Below, in pieces: positions 42,056 to 53,636 of a stretch of 64,000 bases of DNA. The position numbers and the translations under genes were made by a program. Under the pieces are notes generated by a model, which saw nothing but the letters and a program-made list of their open reading frames with translations, had not been told where the DNA came from and made no database searches. The first letter of the stretch is position 1; the number at the start of each line of letters is the position of its first letter. This stretch comes from Darksidea phi. Its lineage: Eukaryota > Ascomycota > Dothideomycetes > Pleosporales > Lentitheciaceae. The stretch covers positions 1-64,000 of the forward strand of contig JASJFT010000092.1 of assembly GCA_030770425.1 (NCBI GenBank). Direction: 5' to 3'.

Positions 42056-44290
42056 TCACACCTCAAGCTTCGTATTCCTCTTCTCCTCTCCTTCTCTCTC
42101 CGCCACTGCCGTCGCAGAGATATTCTCCTCCTTCTTCCTGACATCCCTCCAACCCGTCCTCCAGGCAAACAGAAACCCTCCCACTGCAAACCCAGCCAAC
42201 AAATACCACACATTGCCTAAACTCTGACTATACGCCATCAACACACCGTCTAACTCCGCTTCCTTACCTAAAGGCACAAGCTGTCTTACCGCATCCGCAC
42301 TGCCACCCGCCTTCAGTGCCTCCTGTGGCGAAATAGACGGCGCGTTGCGAGCGAGCTTCGACAGGAATGACTGAGTAAAGATGGTATTTGCGATGATGAT
42401 GACGATAGCAGCACTGATATTCTGGATGAAAATAAGAAAGGCGAGAGCGGTAGGGATTAGGGAGGCTGGAAGGGCTGATTGGATCGCTATCATGGCCTAT
42501 GTTCTCGGGATTAGAGGTGCTGGACTTGGAGGATCGAAAACTTACCATTTGTATGCCCGAACCACGGCCGGCGCCGAGAAGTACAAGAAAACCGACCCAT
42601 GTCGCAGTCTTTGTGGTCGGGGAGAGCGTAGACAAGAGGCCATGGCCTATAGCTGTGACGGCACCGCTAAACACGGCCCATGGGAGATAGTATCCCATCT
42701 TTGATACAGCGGCGCCCGAGACGAGCGCAAAAAGCAGTTGCGTCAAAATAGCAGGTAAAAGTTCCACCCCGCTCATCGTCGGGCTCGCCCCCCTCACCGC
42801 TTGAAAGTATATCGGCAAGAACGTTGACCCACAAACCACGCTCGCCATCAAGCAAATTGTCTGTCCCGAGCTCGCCAACATGATCCTATTTCTCAATAAT
42901 GCCCCTGGGATCATAGCTCGTTCACCAATCTTCATCTCCCATAAGCAAAAGATGATGCCGGTGATGCCTGCGCCAACAAGGAGGCCGATGACTGTGGCGC
43001 TGTTCCAAGCATGCGATTCGTCACCGCCGAACTGCAGTGCGAGCAGCAACATTACGCAGGCGGGGGCGAAGAGGATGAAGCCCGGAAGGTCGAGCTGAGG
43101 AATTACGCGGCGGACGAGGGCGAGGGTGTAGGGTGCTTTTCGGACGGGGTCGGGAACGGGGACGAGGACAATAGCTAGAGCGGCTAAGGCACCAATGGGG
43201 AGATTCAGCCAGAAACCTGTAAGATGAACGGTCAATCAATAGTTCAGAATGACATGCAAGTAAAGGGAGGGGTGTGACTTACACCAACGCCATGTCGCAT
43301 GCCTAAAGGTTGAGGTACAAAGTCAGTAAAGCTTATCCAGAAGGGTGCCAGTACCTGTTTTCTTGAATAGACCCGGCGTGCTCTTTCAAAAATGGCGTAT
43401 TAAGACATCCAGTGTATATCATAGTTATACGTACTCGGTAAGCGCTCCTCCGACGAGCGGACCCGACACAAGTCCCATCTGCCCGGCTACACATCGAATT
43501 AGCATACACACACCTTACTACCAACCACACTCCCTCTCATCATCCCACTTACTTCCAAGCATGATACCCGTATAAACTCAACCCAGAGTCAGCCATCATC
43601 TTCATCATCATCAAGCACAAGCAATGATGGTACTCACAGGGCCTCTTCTCTAACGGCGTCGAATTTGTCAAAATCTGCAGTCCTCCATTCATCAATCCCG
43701 CAGCTCCCAATCCCGCAATTGCCCTTCCAGCAATAAGCATAGGCGAGCTCGTTGCTACTGCGCAGATTAAGGAGCCAAGCTCGAACACGAAGAGATGGAC
43801 GAGAAACACGTGTTTTGTGCGAAGGTGGGTGTACAGTTTGCCTGTGAGGGGCTGGAGTACGGCGCTATATGATTGGATATGGTTTTAGTGGTGCAAGTGT
43901 ACGAGGGGAAGCGAAGAGGTAGGCTTAGGGTCCGAGTAGTGGTCTCGGGCCAGGAGGGTTGGTGACGGCGTACCTCGCTAGTTGATATACGCCGCTATAC
44001 CATCCTACGTCGGGGAGCGAGTGGAAAGTACTTGTAATCTGGGGTATAGCCTTTATACATTTAGTAGTTTCCCCGTGCTTGCTGATGTTGAAGGCAAGAC
44101 TTACGGTGCTGATAATAGACTGATCTAGCAGCAGAAGGAAGGCGATGATCGTTACGCTGGCGACAGAAAGAGCAAGCTTGAAGCCTGTAACATATTCCAG
44201 TTTTTTGGGATCATCGGCTCCTATTGCTGGATTTTCTTCAGGTTCCGATGTATCCATATGTTCAGACGGCATAGGTGCAGATGCAGCCAT
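42056..44290 (-). CDS. MFS multidrug/toxin efflux transporter (DHA14-like)
   Basis: Fourteen-helix drug:H+ antiporter of the fungal TRI12/DHA14 type, plasma membrane. ATG 44290, stop at 42056, eight exons by eye. Introns begin at GTAAGT (after LDQSIIST), GTACGC (after YSGVYQLA), GTGAGT, GTAAGT, GTACGT, GTAAGT (after HATWRW) and GTAAGT (after RGSGIQM). Key pieces: FLLLLDQSIIST (helix 1), ITSTFHSLPDVGWY, PLTGKLYTHLRTKH, GRAIAGLGAAGLMNGG (motif B region), GLVSGPLVGGAL (antiporter motif C), HATWRWCFWLNLPIG and GAGRGSGIQM. A one-step GA/GTACGT donor joined to a distant TTTAG acceptor is needed to join ALTE to HATWRWC. It lies 223 bp downstream of a Zn2Cys6 regulator on the same strand, a common regulator-pump pairing. 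Confidence 0.85.
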
Positions 44291-44513
44291 GTGGAGTTGG
44301 TAGAAGAAAAAGACAAATGAGCGACTGACTTCGGCTTCTAGTATAGAGAAGATATGGTGAGGTTTCTCAAATGCGTGGATGCTTTAAGGATATAAACAAG
44401 ATAGGAGCCTGGTACGTGTTCGGTTGCGGACGGATTTGACGTTCGAAACCCGACTCCGCACCGTCGATCGTACCCGGCTTACATTCATCCGTGAAGCACC
44501 TTCCACCTGTTCC

Positions 44514-46609
44514 CTATCGAGCAAAGAAATTTGAAAACCAAATATCGTCTGGTATACTCAGCCACGAAGTATCCATAGCCTCAAACCCAGGCGCGTCTTC
44601 GTCCACGAAGCCCACCTGTTCGGGTTCAAGAGCAGCCGTCGCACTCTCCAATCCCTCTCTCCATATCGCCGCGGTGCCCCTCCAAGCCGGCCCAGCCTTC
44701 GAATAAACATTGTCCACCGCTTCAACACATTCCTGCGCCAGTTCGACGGCTGCTTGCTCCATTTTACAGGCTCCTTGTTCAAAGTACCACAGTACATCTA
44801 CCGTGGCGCGAACTAAGGTGCGATCCCAGCCTGGGTAGTCGAGGATGGAGAGTTTGTAGAGCACTTGAGCCGCATGCGAAAAGGCGAGAATGTGGGGCAT
44901 GTTCATATGGACCAAGGAGGTGGAGATGAAGTTATCGAGTGAGCTTTTGGTGGCGTACATGCAGGCGGTCAGATATTCGGTTCGTTGGAGATCGAGAATA
45001 GGTGGAGAGAGCGGAGAACTCGGTGGACGAAATAGGGCGGCTTCGTAGATGTGGACGTATGTGCCGTGGAGGTAGCTTTGAACGAGAGCTGTAAGCTGTA
45101 TGTTAAGATGGCAATCGAAACGTGCGGTGTGGAATTACTGACAGTGTTGCAGTTGTTCTGGCGTCAGCATGCTCCTGGTCTGGTCGAGCAATGCTTGTAA
45201 TGTTTTCACGTGTAGAAGAGCATGCGCCGCATATTCTGGGTCTTCAGACAGGCGCTGGATCATGTTCGCAGCTTCGGTAGAAACTTTAGATATGCGAGCT
45301 ATTGCGACCAATACTTGGTCTCCAAATATGTGGAGATTCTGAGAAAGCTTCTGACAGGATTCTTCATGCTGAGGTGACCTAACAGATGGACCCAGAGTTA
45401 GCGCCGGTCATCTCAAGGGGTGTCACTACAGAGTGTCTCCGACTGGAAAACGTGCTCCTTTAGTGAGTATGACAGACTCATTGATGCAGACTATGCGACG
45501 TGCACTTGGGTCACGAACCATCTTATCGGGTCGTATTTGAGAGACATGGATATCCTGCCGTACTGATTTAGCATGTAAAGCCCAAAAGCGTCCACACTAG
45601 ATTCACGTCTCCCGCGGAGTCGTCTCTTTGGGCATTGCACGACACTTACATTGCAAAAGAAGCAAAACATGTTACCATTATTCGTCTTTCTTCGTCCGTC
45701 CTAGTGCCGCTCACTTCCGACAAATCAGGAAACTGTGGCAGTTTCGGACGAGATAGAGCAATATTAATGGATCGGTCGAGCCTAAGGTATATGATAAGTG
45801 ACCTCACGATGCCCAAGAACATGCCGGCGCAGGGTCTGGAATGCGTAAAGTAAAATTGCCAGATAGTGCAGACAACAAGGCTCGACAATAGGTCAAGACT
45901 ACGTTCACCTTTGGCAACAACGAGTGACGAGACCTCTTCAATGAATTGGGCGCCCATTTCGGTCTGCAGAGCTCGAGGTGCCTCGCAGACTACGCGAATG
46001 GCCTTCCAGGTAAAGGGACGCTCTCGGTGGAACTGTTCTGCGGTGGTCTCTCTGGGTAGATGCAGAAATGGAAAGAAAGCAAGATAACGGGTGCGAAATG
46101 TTGAGAGAACTCGGTTTGCGCTTTGATGCTGCGAGTTCTCGTCGCTTGATTGCGGCGTCGGAATATTAGGTTCCTCCGTGTACGGAAGTGGCTGTGGATG
46201 TCTCGCAGGATGGGATGCAAGACCCTGTGCTATGTGATCCTCTCCACTGGTCGCTGTGACGGGAACTGAATTCGGCGTGTTCTGCGCCTGTAGTAATGAC
46301 ACCAAACTGTCAAGCTTATCCTCCAGTTGTTTTCGAGCCGAGGCTGTAGACTTCCTCACGCCTCGTTTACGGACAAAGGTTGCGGGTTGACAGTCTTTGG
46401 AGAGACGATGGCACCTACCAGCAGGCATTAGTCTCGACGGACAAAGCAAGTAAAAAGCCGATTAACAGCCAGTGTATCTTGGGCGAGACTTGCCGTTCGC
46501 AGCTCCCGTTCTCTCGAGGCATACATTTGGATTTCGCCTTGACGCAATTTGCGCAGGCTTGACCATAGGCAGCCGAAGGCTTGGACGCAGAGTCGGCAGC
46601 GGAATTCAT
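44514..46609 (-). CDS. Zn2Cys6 fungal transcription factor
   Basis: Nuclear regulator. ATG 46609; last exon stops at 44514. The DNA-binding cluster is complete: Cys 19, 22, 29, 37, 40 and 47 in C-x2-C-x6-C-x7-C-x2-C-x6-C, with CVKAKSKC basic spacing, followed by basic VRKRGVRKS and a coiled-coil-like ARKQLEDKLDSLVSLLQ dimer segment. The middle region shows FPFLHLPRETT and DEERRIMVTCFASFA, typical of fungal regulators. Exon 1 (46609-46494) ends within the Arg-39 codon. Its donor is GCAAGT, so the 79-nt intron (46493-46415) is GC-AG, with a GACTAAT branch and GGTAG acceptor. Further introns exist between about 45646 and 44960 that I did not fix exactly. The next gene downstream is an MFS pump, its likely target. 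Confidence 0.85.
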
Positions 46610-47106
46610 GGTGTTTGATGGAGTTCGGGAGTGGATTACGCTTCCTGTGGAACGATCGAGGTCGAGTAGTGAAAACAGATGCCGCTTGATAAACGATCGA
46701 ATGAGCAGGCGTCTAGAAAGCTTACCCAGAGGGGTTTCAGTACATATTCCTTGCGATTGAGAAGGAAAGAGAAGGCCAAACCCGTTGGAGTTCGCAACTA
46801 AAATCCGAACTGCCGTGTCTTGGCGTCAGCCTGGATCGCTCGAACCCCGAGTTTGAGCTCGGCATGTACAACAGATTTACATCTCTGTCAGAATATCCGC
46901 GATTGAGTATTGCTCGGTGAAGGCATTTATATGAGCGATCTATAAAGAACCTGAAACAACATCCCATTCTCTGCCCGGTCAACTGTTACCGCTAGTAAGC
47001 GCCTGCAGCTGATGGACACTGGAATGTCGTGTTAGCACAGCATGACCCAATCAATAGCTAGCAACATGGAAAAAACTTGAATTTCGATTCGTGATGAGGG
47101 CGTCCC
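46610..47106. other. Intergenic region
   Basis: Promoter of the Zn2Cys6 gene and 3' flank of the rhodopsin-like gene. No gene seen. Confidence 0.5.
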
Positions 47107-48405
47107 CTAGCGGAACCATTTATCATCCGTTTTTACCTCAACGACCACCTCTGTATTCTGCTTTCCTGTAACATGATCTACTACGAACGGGTCACGATAA
47201 TTCGTCTTCATTTTCGCCACTCGTGTCAACCTTTGCCGGCTATTATTGCTCTTCAGAGAGGTCGGTCGTTCCATCTCGAAATCATCGATCTGTTGATGTG
47301 TAACGCGGACTTCTTGGGTGACGAAGATTTGCGGAAGCGAGACGACAATAACCGGCCAGAAGATGGGTATCGAGGCGCAGATGATGGCAAAATCAATTTC
47401 GATGCAAGCAATGGTGAGTGGCGTCGGATACCACCAAGTGAAATCCATGGACAATGGGTCACTGTATTCATGTCTGGTGGTCGCCCAGACGCGTAATATG
47501 GACATGAGAACAACGCTGAGGGCTTTGTTAGTGATTCTAAGCTTGCCAGAGGATTGCGCTACACATACACGAAACCAAGGGTAAAGAGAGCCCCAAGTGC
47601 GATGACTTGTTTCTGACCCATCCCGGGCCTCAGATAAGCCACCGTTGGCACAGCAAATATGATAGTGTCCAGGACCATGTTGCTTGCGGCGAAGGCGTAT
47701 ATGGAGATCATGGCGCCCCTCTTGTCGGCAAACCCGGTCCCCCAACCTTGAGACCGAATCAGTCAAGTTCCATGAAGCAGGACAGTTGGTCCTTAGGAGT
47801 ACGTACATTTTGGTGCTGGCGTCTGCTGTCGATCCCAGAATCCCGAGACCGGGAAACAGGGAAGCCACCCTTGAATATTCCAGTAAAGAGTCCATATACT
47901 CGTCAAGATCAAGAGGATAAGACATATCTTGCGAAGTACGCCCGACTTGAACATCCGTAGATACTGGCAAAGCAGAGATATTTTAACCAAGCCCGCGCAC
48001 ATGTAATAACCCCCTTGGTTCAAGTAGAGATACTTCATCAGTGTCACTAACCTGTCCGCCCCAACATACAATATGTGTTCACCAAGGCCAGTGTGGATGG
48101 CTGACGCCCCCGTTAGTTCTTGTTAGGTAGTGGAGGGGAACAGGATGCAGCGTACAACCAATAAATCCAACCATGGCAATAAGATTGAAGATGGAGCAGA
48201 GGACAATAATGTGGTCATCCCACCCCGGATCTCTCACCACTCTAAATCTGGTCCATAACCGGACAAGAACCGCGACCCAAGCCAAGACATGAAAAGGTAG
48301 AGTCGCCCCGTACATCGTTGCATAGCGATTTGACATCGGTCTAGGCTCATTCGGATCGGGAGGATTTTTTAACATCTCGGCGAAGTAGTCCTGAAAGGCC
48401 GACAT
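47107..48405 (-). CDS. Pth11-like integral membrane protein (fungal rhodopsin domain)
   Basis: Seven-helix plasma-membrane protein of the Pth11/SAT4-like fungal rhodopsin-type family, some members of which act as GPCR-like sensors. ATG 48405 (MSAFQDYFAEML), stop at 47107, four exons. Introns start at GTACGC (after MVGFIG), GTACGT (after PAPKC) and GTATGT (after LFTLGF). Recognisable parts: LVRLWTRFRVVRDPGWDDHII (helix 2 to loop, the conserved W-D-D), TGLGEHI, LYLNQGGYYMCAGLVKISLL, RKICLILLILTSIWTLYWNIQGWLPCFPVSGFW in two pieces, then CWGTGFADKRG and NMVLDTIIFAVPTVAYL. No CFEM domain is present. The soluble C-tail is charged (KSNNSRQRLTR). The ligand is unknown. Confidence 0.82.
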
Positions 48406-49772
48406 GACGGGCGAGACGACACTGCACTTGCAGCTTTCGTGCCTATACAGTTGTACAAACGGGGAGAATTTGCCTGGTACCGATAGCCCAGAACAGTGGG
48501 AGAGAACCGTAAGTAAGCGTCGGGGCTTTATCATGGGGACGCACAGAGGTTTATCAATTTTCTGCTTACTCAGGGGCTCTGCATATCGACAGGGTCTTCC
48601 ACGAGGTTCGGCATGTGCGATGTCAGACGCGAAACACTAGCCCGCGATGAGCGACGCTGGCACGCGAGTCATAAGCTGCGCTTGCCTTGCCTGGGCAATT
48701 CGCAGGCCTGTACAATGTCTTTGTGCACACCATCCGTAGATAGACGAGCTGTGATTTGCAGACCGAGTTCTCCGCCAGGTCCCGAGGCTGATGCTTGCTT
48801 TTTCGCTTTGGGTCGCTGGGGGAGCTGTATCACGAATTTGCGAACTACTCCGTACATACTCCGCTCCGTCGCGACAAATACGGGACGATTACACCGTTGT
48901 TTTTGCCAACGTTGTCGCCGCGTTTTGGGGCGAAAGACATTGACAACGTGGTAACGCACTAGGGGGTTTGATAAAACACCCATGCTAGTGTAGGGAGGAA
49001 TCCAAGGAGAGAAATTTACGGTGTAGATCTACTGCTTCAGGTTGGGATGATGCGTGGCGGGTCCAGACTCTCCACTCTTTGCGATACTGTCCCCAACTGG
49101 AACTCCACGTCCGATGGATTTGCCCCTGCGACTACTGCCATTTAAAAGCTGTCAGCGCATGTTTCCCACAGGAGGAGGCACGATACCGGCCGGTTAGTCG
49201 ACGTGGTCTCGCATGTATGGCTTCAAAGCCCTTCATGCAAAGACGTTCCTGAAGGATGGGAAAGATTGACCTGACGTGTCACTTCTAGTGAGCTGGTCCC
49301 AGTTGACAGTTCTTGACCTTTTTTATAACAGCGAATACGACGCCGAAGACTTGGCCAAGATGCTTTTGCATCTTCACTGGCACGCGGCTCGTTTGCGCAC
49401 AAGCAGCTTCACGCCGCCTTCCGGGCTAGCGGAACACTAAGACGAATGGGTCGTGCGAGTCCGCAAGACAAGAACTTCAGCAGAACTCCGCCTAGGTCAT
49501 GTACTCTTGTAAACTTTTATAGCTTGATACTCTACACTTTATTCAACGAGGAGCCAGCGACCGTCCATGACATCGTCACGGATACGCGGATGGGATATGG
49601 AGAGTTCCAAACTCGACGTCTAATATTTCCAACATACGAATTGGAGCTAAGGCTCTGCAAACCAGAAAACTTCCCGCGGGTCATGAACACTAATAGTAGA
49701 CTATAGGTGAATTTGCCCATTTCGCAACTTCCCGGCCGTACTTCTCTGCAACGACATTGTGCTAACCACTGA
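48406..49772. other. Intergenic region
   Basis: No supported gene. A short plus-strand frame (49446-49706, 86 codons from ATG) is open but has no features and overlaps the 3' flank of the secreted-protein gene. Confidence 0.45.
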
Positions 49773-50252
49773 TCAAGCACTGAAAATCCACACTCCCGAC
49801 AAGATCATGCAACAGGCGAGCACGCAAATAATGACCTCTGGACCGGCCTTGATCCCCACGGGTAGACCCGCTGTCGAAAACTCCCCGACAATACCATTGG
49901 TGAAGTTATTTGCGGCCTCGGTTAACGCGATTTCGGTCAGATTTCCACATTCGCTGTTCAGCGCAGCATTGGCCGTAAGAGCCGGCAGCTTGAGCATAGC
50001 TGCATTGAGCATCCGAGCGTTGATAATGGTGCCGACAGGTGACTTCTGGAGGAAGGCGGCGCGGTAAGCGCTAGTCGCACCGATGACGGACATGTTGGCC
50101 GTCGTAGAGTATTCGAGGCATGAGATGGCTGGAGTGGTAGCGGCGGTAGTTGTCTGGCGAACGGCAAGTTCAACGGCCGGGTACTTTTCTGGCGCCGCGA
50201 CGGCCAACTGGAAGACGGACAGGAGAATGAGGAGGTTTGCGAAGAGCTGCAT
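49773..50252 (-). CDS. Small secreted, possibly GPI-anchored protein (159 aa)
   Basis: Single exon from ATG 50252. A clear signal peptide (MQLFANLLILLSVFQLAVAA) precedes a mature region of about 110 residues with two cysteines (ISCLEY, SECGNL), potential N-glycosylation sites (NMS, NLT, NFT) and an Ala/Leu/Thr-rich helical composition. The C-terminus is hydrophobic (VIICVLACCMILSGVWIFSA) with no basic residues after it, consistent with a GPI-addition signal or a tail anchor. No domain recognised. Could be a cell-surface or effector-like protein; that is inference only. Confidence 0.65.
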   Translation of the reverse strand: MQLFANLLILLSVFQLAVAAPEKYPAVELAVRQTTTAATTPAISCLEYSTTANMSVIGATSAYRAAFLQKSPVGTIINARMLNAAMLKLPALTANAALNSECGNLTEIALTEAANNFTNGIVGEFSTAGLPVGIKAGPEVIICVLACCMILSGVWIFSA

Positions 50253-53200
50253 CGTGACGGCCGACCGGAATATTAAGCGTCAAGCTTGAAAGGAATGGAT
50301 ATATTAAAGAACGAGTGGCCAGCACCAAGAAGGAAAAGAATGAATGGGCGGAGAAAGAGAAAGACGCCTAAGGAATTGAGGTTGAGGAACGAGAAACTGG
50401 GCGGTAAAGAAAAATCAGGCCACACGCCAGGAACGCAGGAACTTATGAGCTTTGCCTACATGTTGTATGGCTGAGGTTCTGACAGGTCTGAGACGTGGTA
50501 TGCCAGATGTCTAGCCTCCGGACGTGCAATGTCTCATGCACCATAATTGGACAACTAAGCGCTCACGCTTCCTTCGGGCGAACGCGTTCGCAGCGACATC
50601 GATCTTCCTCCACACGACACGTGGAGCGACAGCATTTGCATCATTTCGATAGCGCATTCATCGATTCCAATAGCGCCACGCCCGGCCAGGTGCACTCTCT
50701 GCGATGAAATTGACGTGGTTGTGACGGCCTGCAGCACCACCGGGGAGATGAAGTTCCGCCCCTTGCGCGTTTCACCATCGGCGAACCCCGACGAACATCT
50801 TCACGTGATGTATCGCCGGGCGCTTATATCAATGCATCGTTGTAGCCCACCCAAGAGCGAGACAACCTGAACTGATGATCGCACCATCCTTTGGGAGTCT
50901 GCAGCTGAGACTCCTCTACAATCGCCTTGACTCCGTGGTGCGTTTCCGCACGACCATTGAGTCTTTCACGCCGCTTGCCTACCCATCCTTTCCTTGATTC
51001 AGTCCACAAACGCCCCACGGACTTCGCTGTGGTATGAGGCATGGACGCTCGGCCTCTATTGGACGTGGCACTTGTTCCACTACAGTAAGGCGTCTTTTTC
51101 GTCAAAATTTCGCTCGTTTATCCATTATTGACAGATTTGATCCAGCACCCCTAAGGATTGTGTGGTGAGCTGCCTTTGATGTGGACGTGCTCAACACGGT
51201 CATGCCACACGAATCTGGCCTGCAGCGTCTCCTTATTCAAATGTGGTTTCTCGTGGGACAGTTGCGTACCTCGCCGCTCTAGCTCGTCGAGAAGCCTACA
51301 GGATCGAATTGTCAGTGTTCCACTGTCTGCCTGATAGCATTGGACCGAGACATTCGTGGAATTCCTCATCGCTTCTCATGGCGGATTACTAGCCAAGGTG
51401 GTCGATCGAGACCAAAAGCCTTCCCTCCGTCACCTTGATCCGGAAGCTGCTCGTCGCATACAAGACCCTTGTGTTGGGATGACTGTTGCACCTGACTAAG
51501 ACACAATAAGGGCTCACGTTGATGTCTTTAAGGTTATAGTCCTGGATGGCACGCCAGAGGAGCAGCGTTAGTACTATGATGGTTTAGGACACCCGTGCAT
51601 TGTTTTCCATCCAGCATGTCTCAGCTCCAGCCAACCACCTAGGGACCATTCAACACCTCCGCCTCCCAACGCACCCATTCCCACAGGAGAGCCTTGCTAC
51701 GAGCTGTATGTAGAATCTATAACGCCTGCGACCGATCTTCAGAACATAAACTACGCGTCTACGTCATGGAACAAAAGGTCGCCCCATGCCTTCGAGAGCA
51801 GCGTAAGTCTTGGTCACGGGGCCATACTATCTCGCGGTGTATCAACGTCTTCTTTCGTCCCACCGGGTCTGGCTCCAGTATATGATTGCCCGCTGTTAGG
51901 TGATAGCTCTCAACTATTTACACCTACAACAACGAACGGAACTGCTTCATGCACGAAGGTAAATGCACCGGCCTCGACGCTGCATACGACGTCTCCGACT
52001 CTTCAACAAAGCCCTACTTTTATGCTCTTCCAACTTTGGGGTCCGGCTTTGGTTCTCTGCATGCTTCAGTGCCAAGGCGGTCAATCCCTCGCAAACCTGT
52101 CGGCCATGAAGCTACACCAATTCCAAGTGCGCACAGCCTTCAAGGCTCGGTGCTTGTTCACACTCGCCCTGAGGTTGGTAGGACGCGCAGCGACCGTGCA
52201 CCGGAACCCCGCAGGCCGGATTCCTCCCACTCCTGGGCGCATACAGAGGAATCGCCACCACCCTCACAGTATGCCGAGCCGATTGCTGATTCCTTGCTCA
52301 ACTCGGCGAAACTTCGCGTGAGGGGGTGGACGTGGGATATAAAGGCTAACCTAGGCCTTTACCACTAGCTTCAACCTTGTAGGAGTCTTACTTAAATGGT
52401 GGGGACTGTGTAGGCCCAAATGCCTCGGGTGAGCTTTAGTTGTAAGAGTTATTAGACACTGTCGTAAACTATCATATGATAGGTACAATATTTCGGTTTT
52501 TTTCGTAGCAGTAACATCAATTCAGCACGATGTCAATCAATATACACCGGACGGCGAAGTATCTGCTGTCTTTCCTGTCAAACCTTTTCGTAACATCTCA
52601 ACATTCTACACCTATTCTTTACACCCACTTGCGCGGTGCTCCCACCCCATGTTCTTCTTTCAGCAGCATTTTCACGTAATGCACTTGTCATCCTTTCTAT
52701 AACAATGTTCAGCACAATGTACACCTCGCGTCGCCATCATACAAAGGTCTACCATCGCCCCAATGCTTTGATTTCACACAACATAATCGAAACTTCAAAG
52801 CTAGTAAGCCACAAATAAAATAACGAGCAAGAAAGAGCACAAATATGCCACTTGGTTGTTCCAAGAGTCTCTTCCTACAGACTTCGTTTCTCCGATGGCA
52901 GCTAGGCATCAGTACACTTACGAGGAGCCGTGCTTGGTTTCCTGGCCTCAGCGCGCAATTGCAACAGTTGTCCCGCCACAGATCGACATCGAGCCTATAA
53001 AGTCAGACAAGATCATTTCTTCTACAAGCGATGATATGTACACGCCTACTATGGGCGGTCTCCGCAACATCGCATCTAGGCCTAATGCGGTGAAGGAAGT
53101 CATGCGCGAGCGTGTGAAGCGGTACTGGAAGCATCTCGGAGGTATTTTACCTTTTATACGCCATCGGAAGTATGGCCGCGTGAAATTTCAGAAGCTTTGG

Positions 53201-53636
53201 TAAGCAGCATTAGGGCGCTATATGGAGCTCGTCTACAGAAGAATAACGAGTGTCGACTGATCGACAACTGTGGCCGTAATGCTGTCCGGTTTCTGTGCAG
53301 TCACGGCGATCAAAAAGTCAAAGTTGTCTTCGCTCTTGAATGTTGGTAGAGAACATAGCACATCGGCATATTTACGCATTTATTTGCAAGCCGAAGGTAA
53401 GCGTATGTGACTCTTCACCACGGAATAAGATCCCTTCTGTCAAAATCTTTATTGAATAGTTTGCGCGTCGAGTGACTTTACCGTGATGCTTCACAACATC
53501 TGCAATCGCACGTAGTATTAAAGAACCGTTTTCCGAATGCTCGCGTTGCTCAAATCTTCATCTCTTCATCAAAATTCTCCGCATTGTGCATGAAACTGCA
53601 GCTATTCATAACTCTACTTGAACACAGTTCACTAAA
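50253..53636. other. 3.4-kb gene-poor region
   Basis: No gene with recognisable homology. Short frames at 51949-52368 and 52022-52321 overlap each other and lack features. One weak candidate ORF (52895-53203) is listed separately. Confidence 0.45.
52895..53203 (+). CDS. Weak candidate ORF, 102 aa, unknown
   Basis: ATG 52895 to a stop at 53203, preceded by a CTTCCTACAG acceptor-like site, so an upstream exon is possible. The C-terminal half is strongly basic (VMRERVKRYWKHLGG, RHRKYGRVKFQK). No family recognised. Confidence 0.3.
   Translation: MAARHQYTYEEPCLVSWPQRAIATVVPPQIDIEPIKSDKIISSTSDDMYTPTMGGLRNIASRPNAVKEVMRERVKRYWKHLGGILPFIRHRKYGRVKFQKLW

Noticed and set aside
44400..44470. tRNA-like GTTCGAAACCC stretch
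   Set aside because: The flanking bases do not form a T-arm stem and no cloverleaf could be drawn.
49446..49706. 86-codon plus-strand ORF
   Set aside because: Open and with an ATG, but no feature, no splice context and no homology I recognise.
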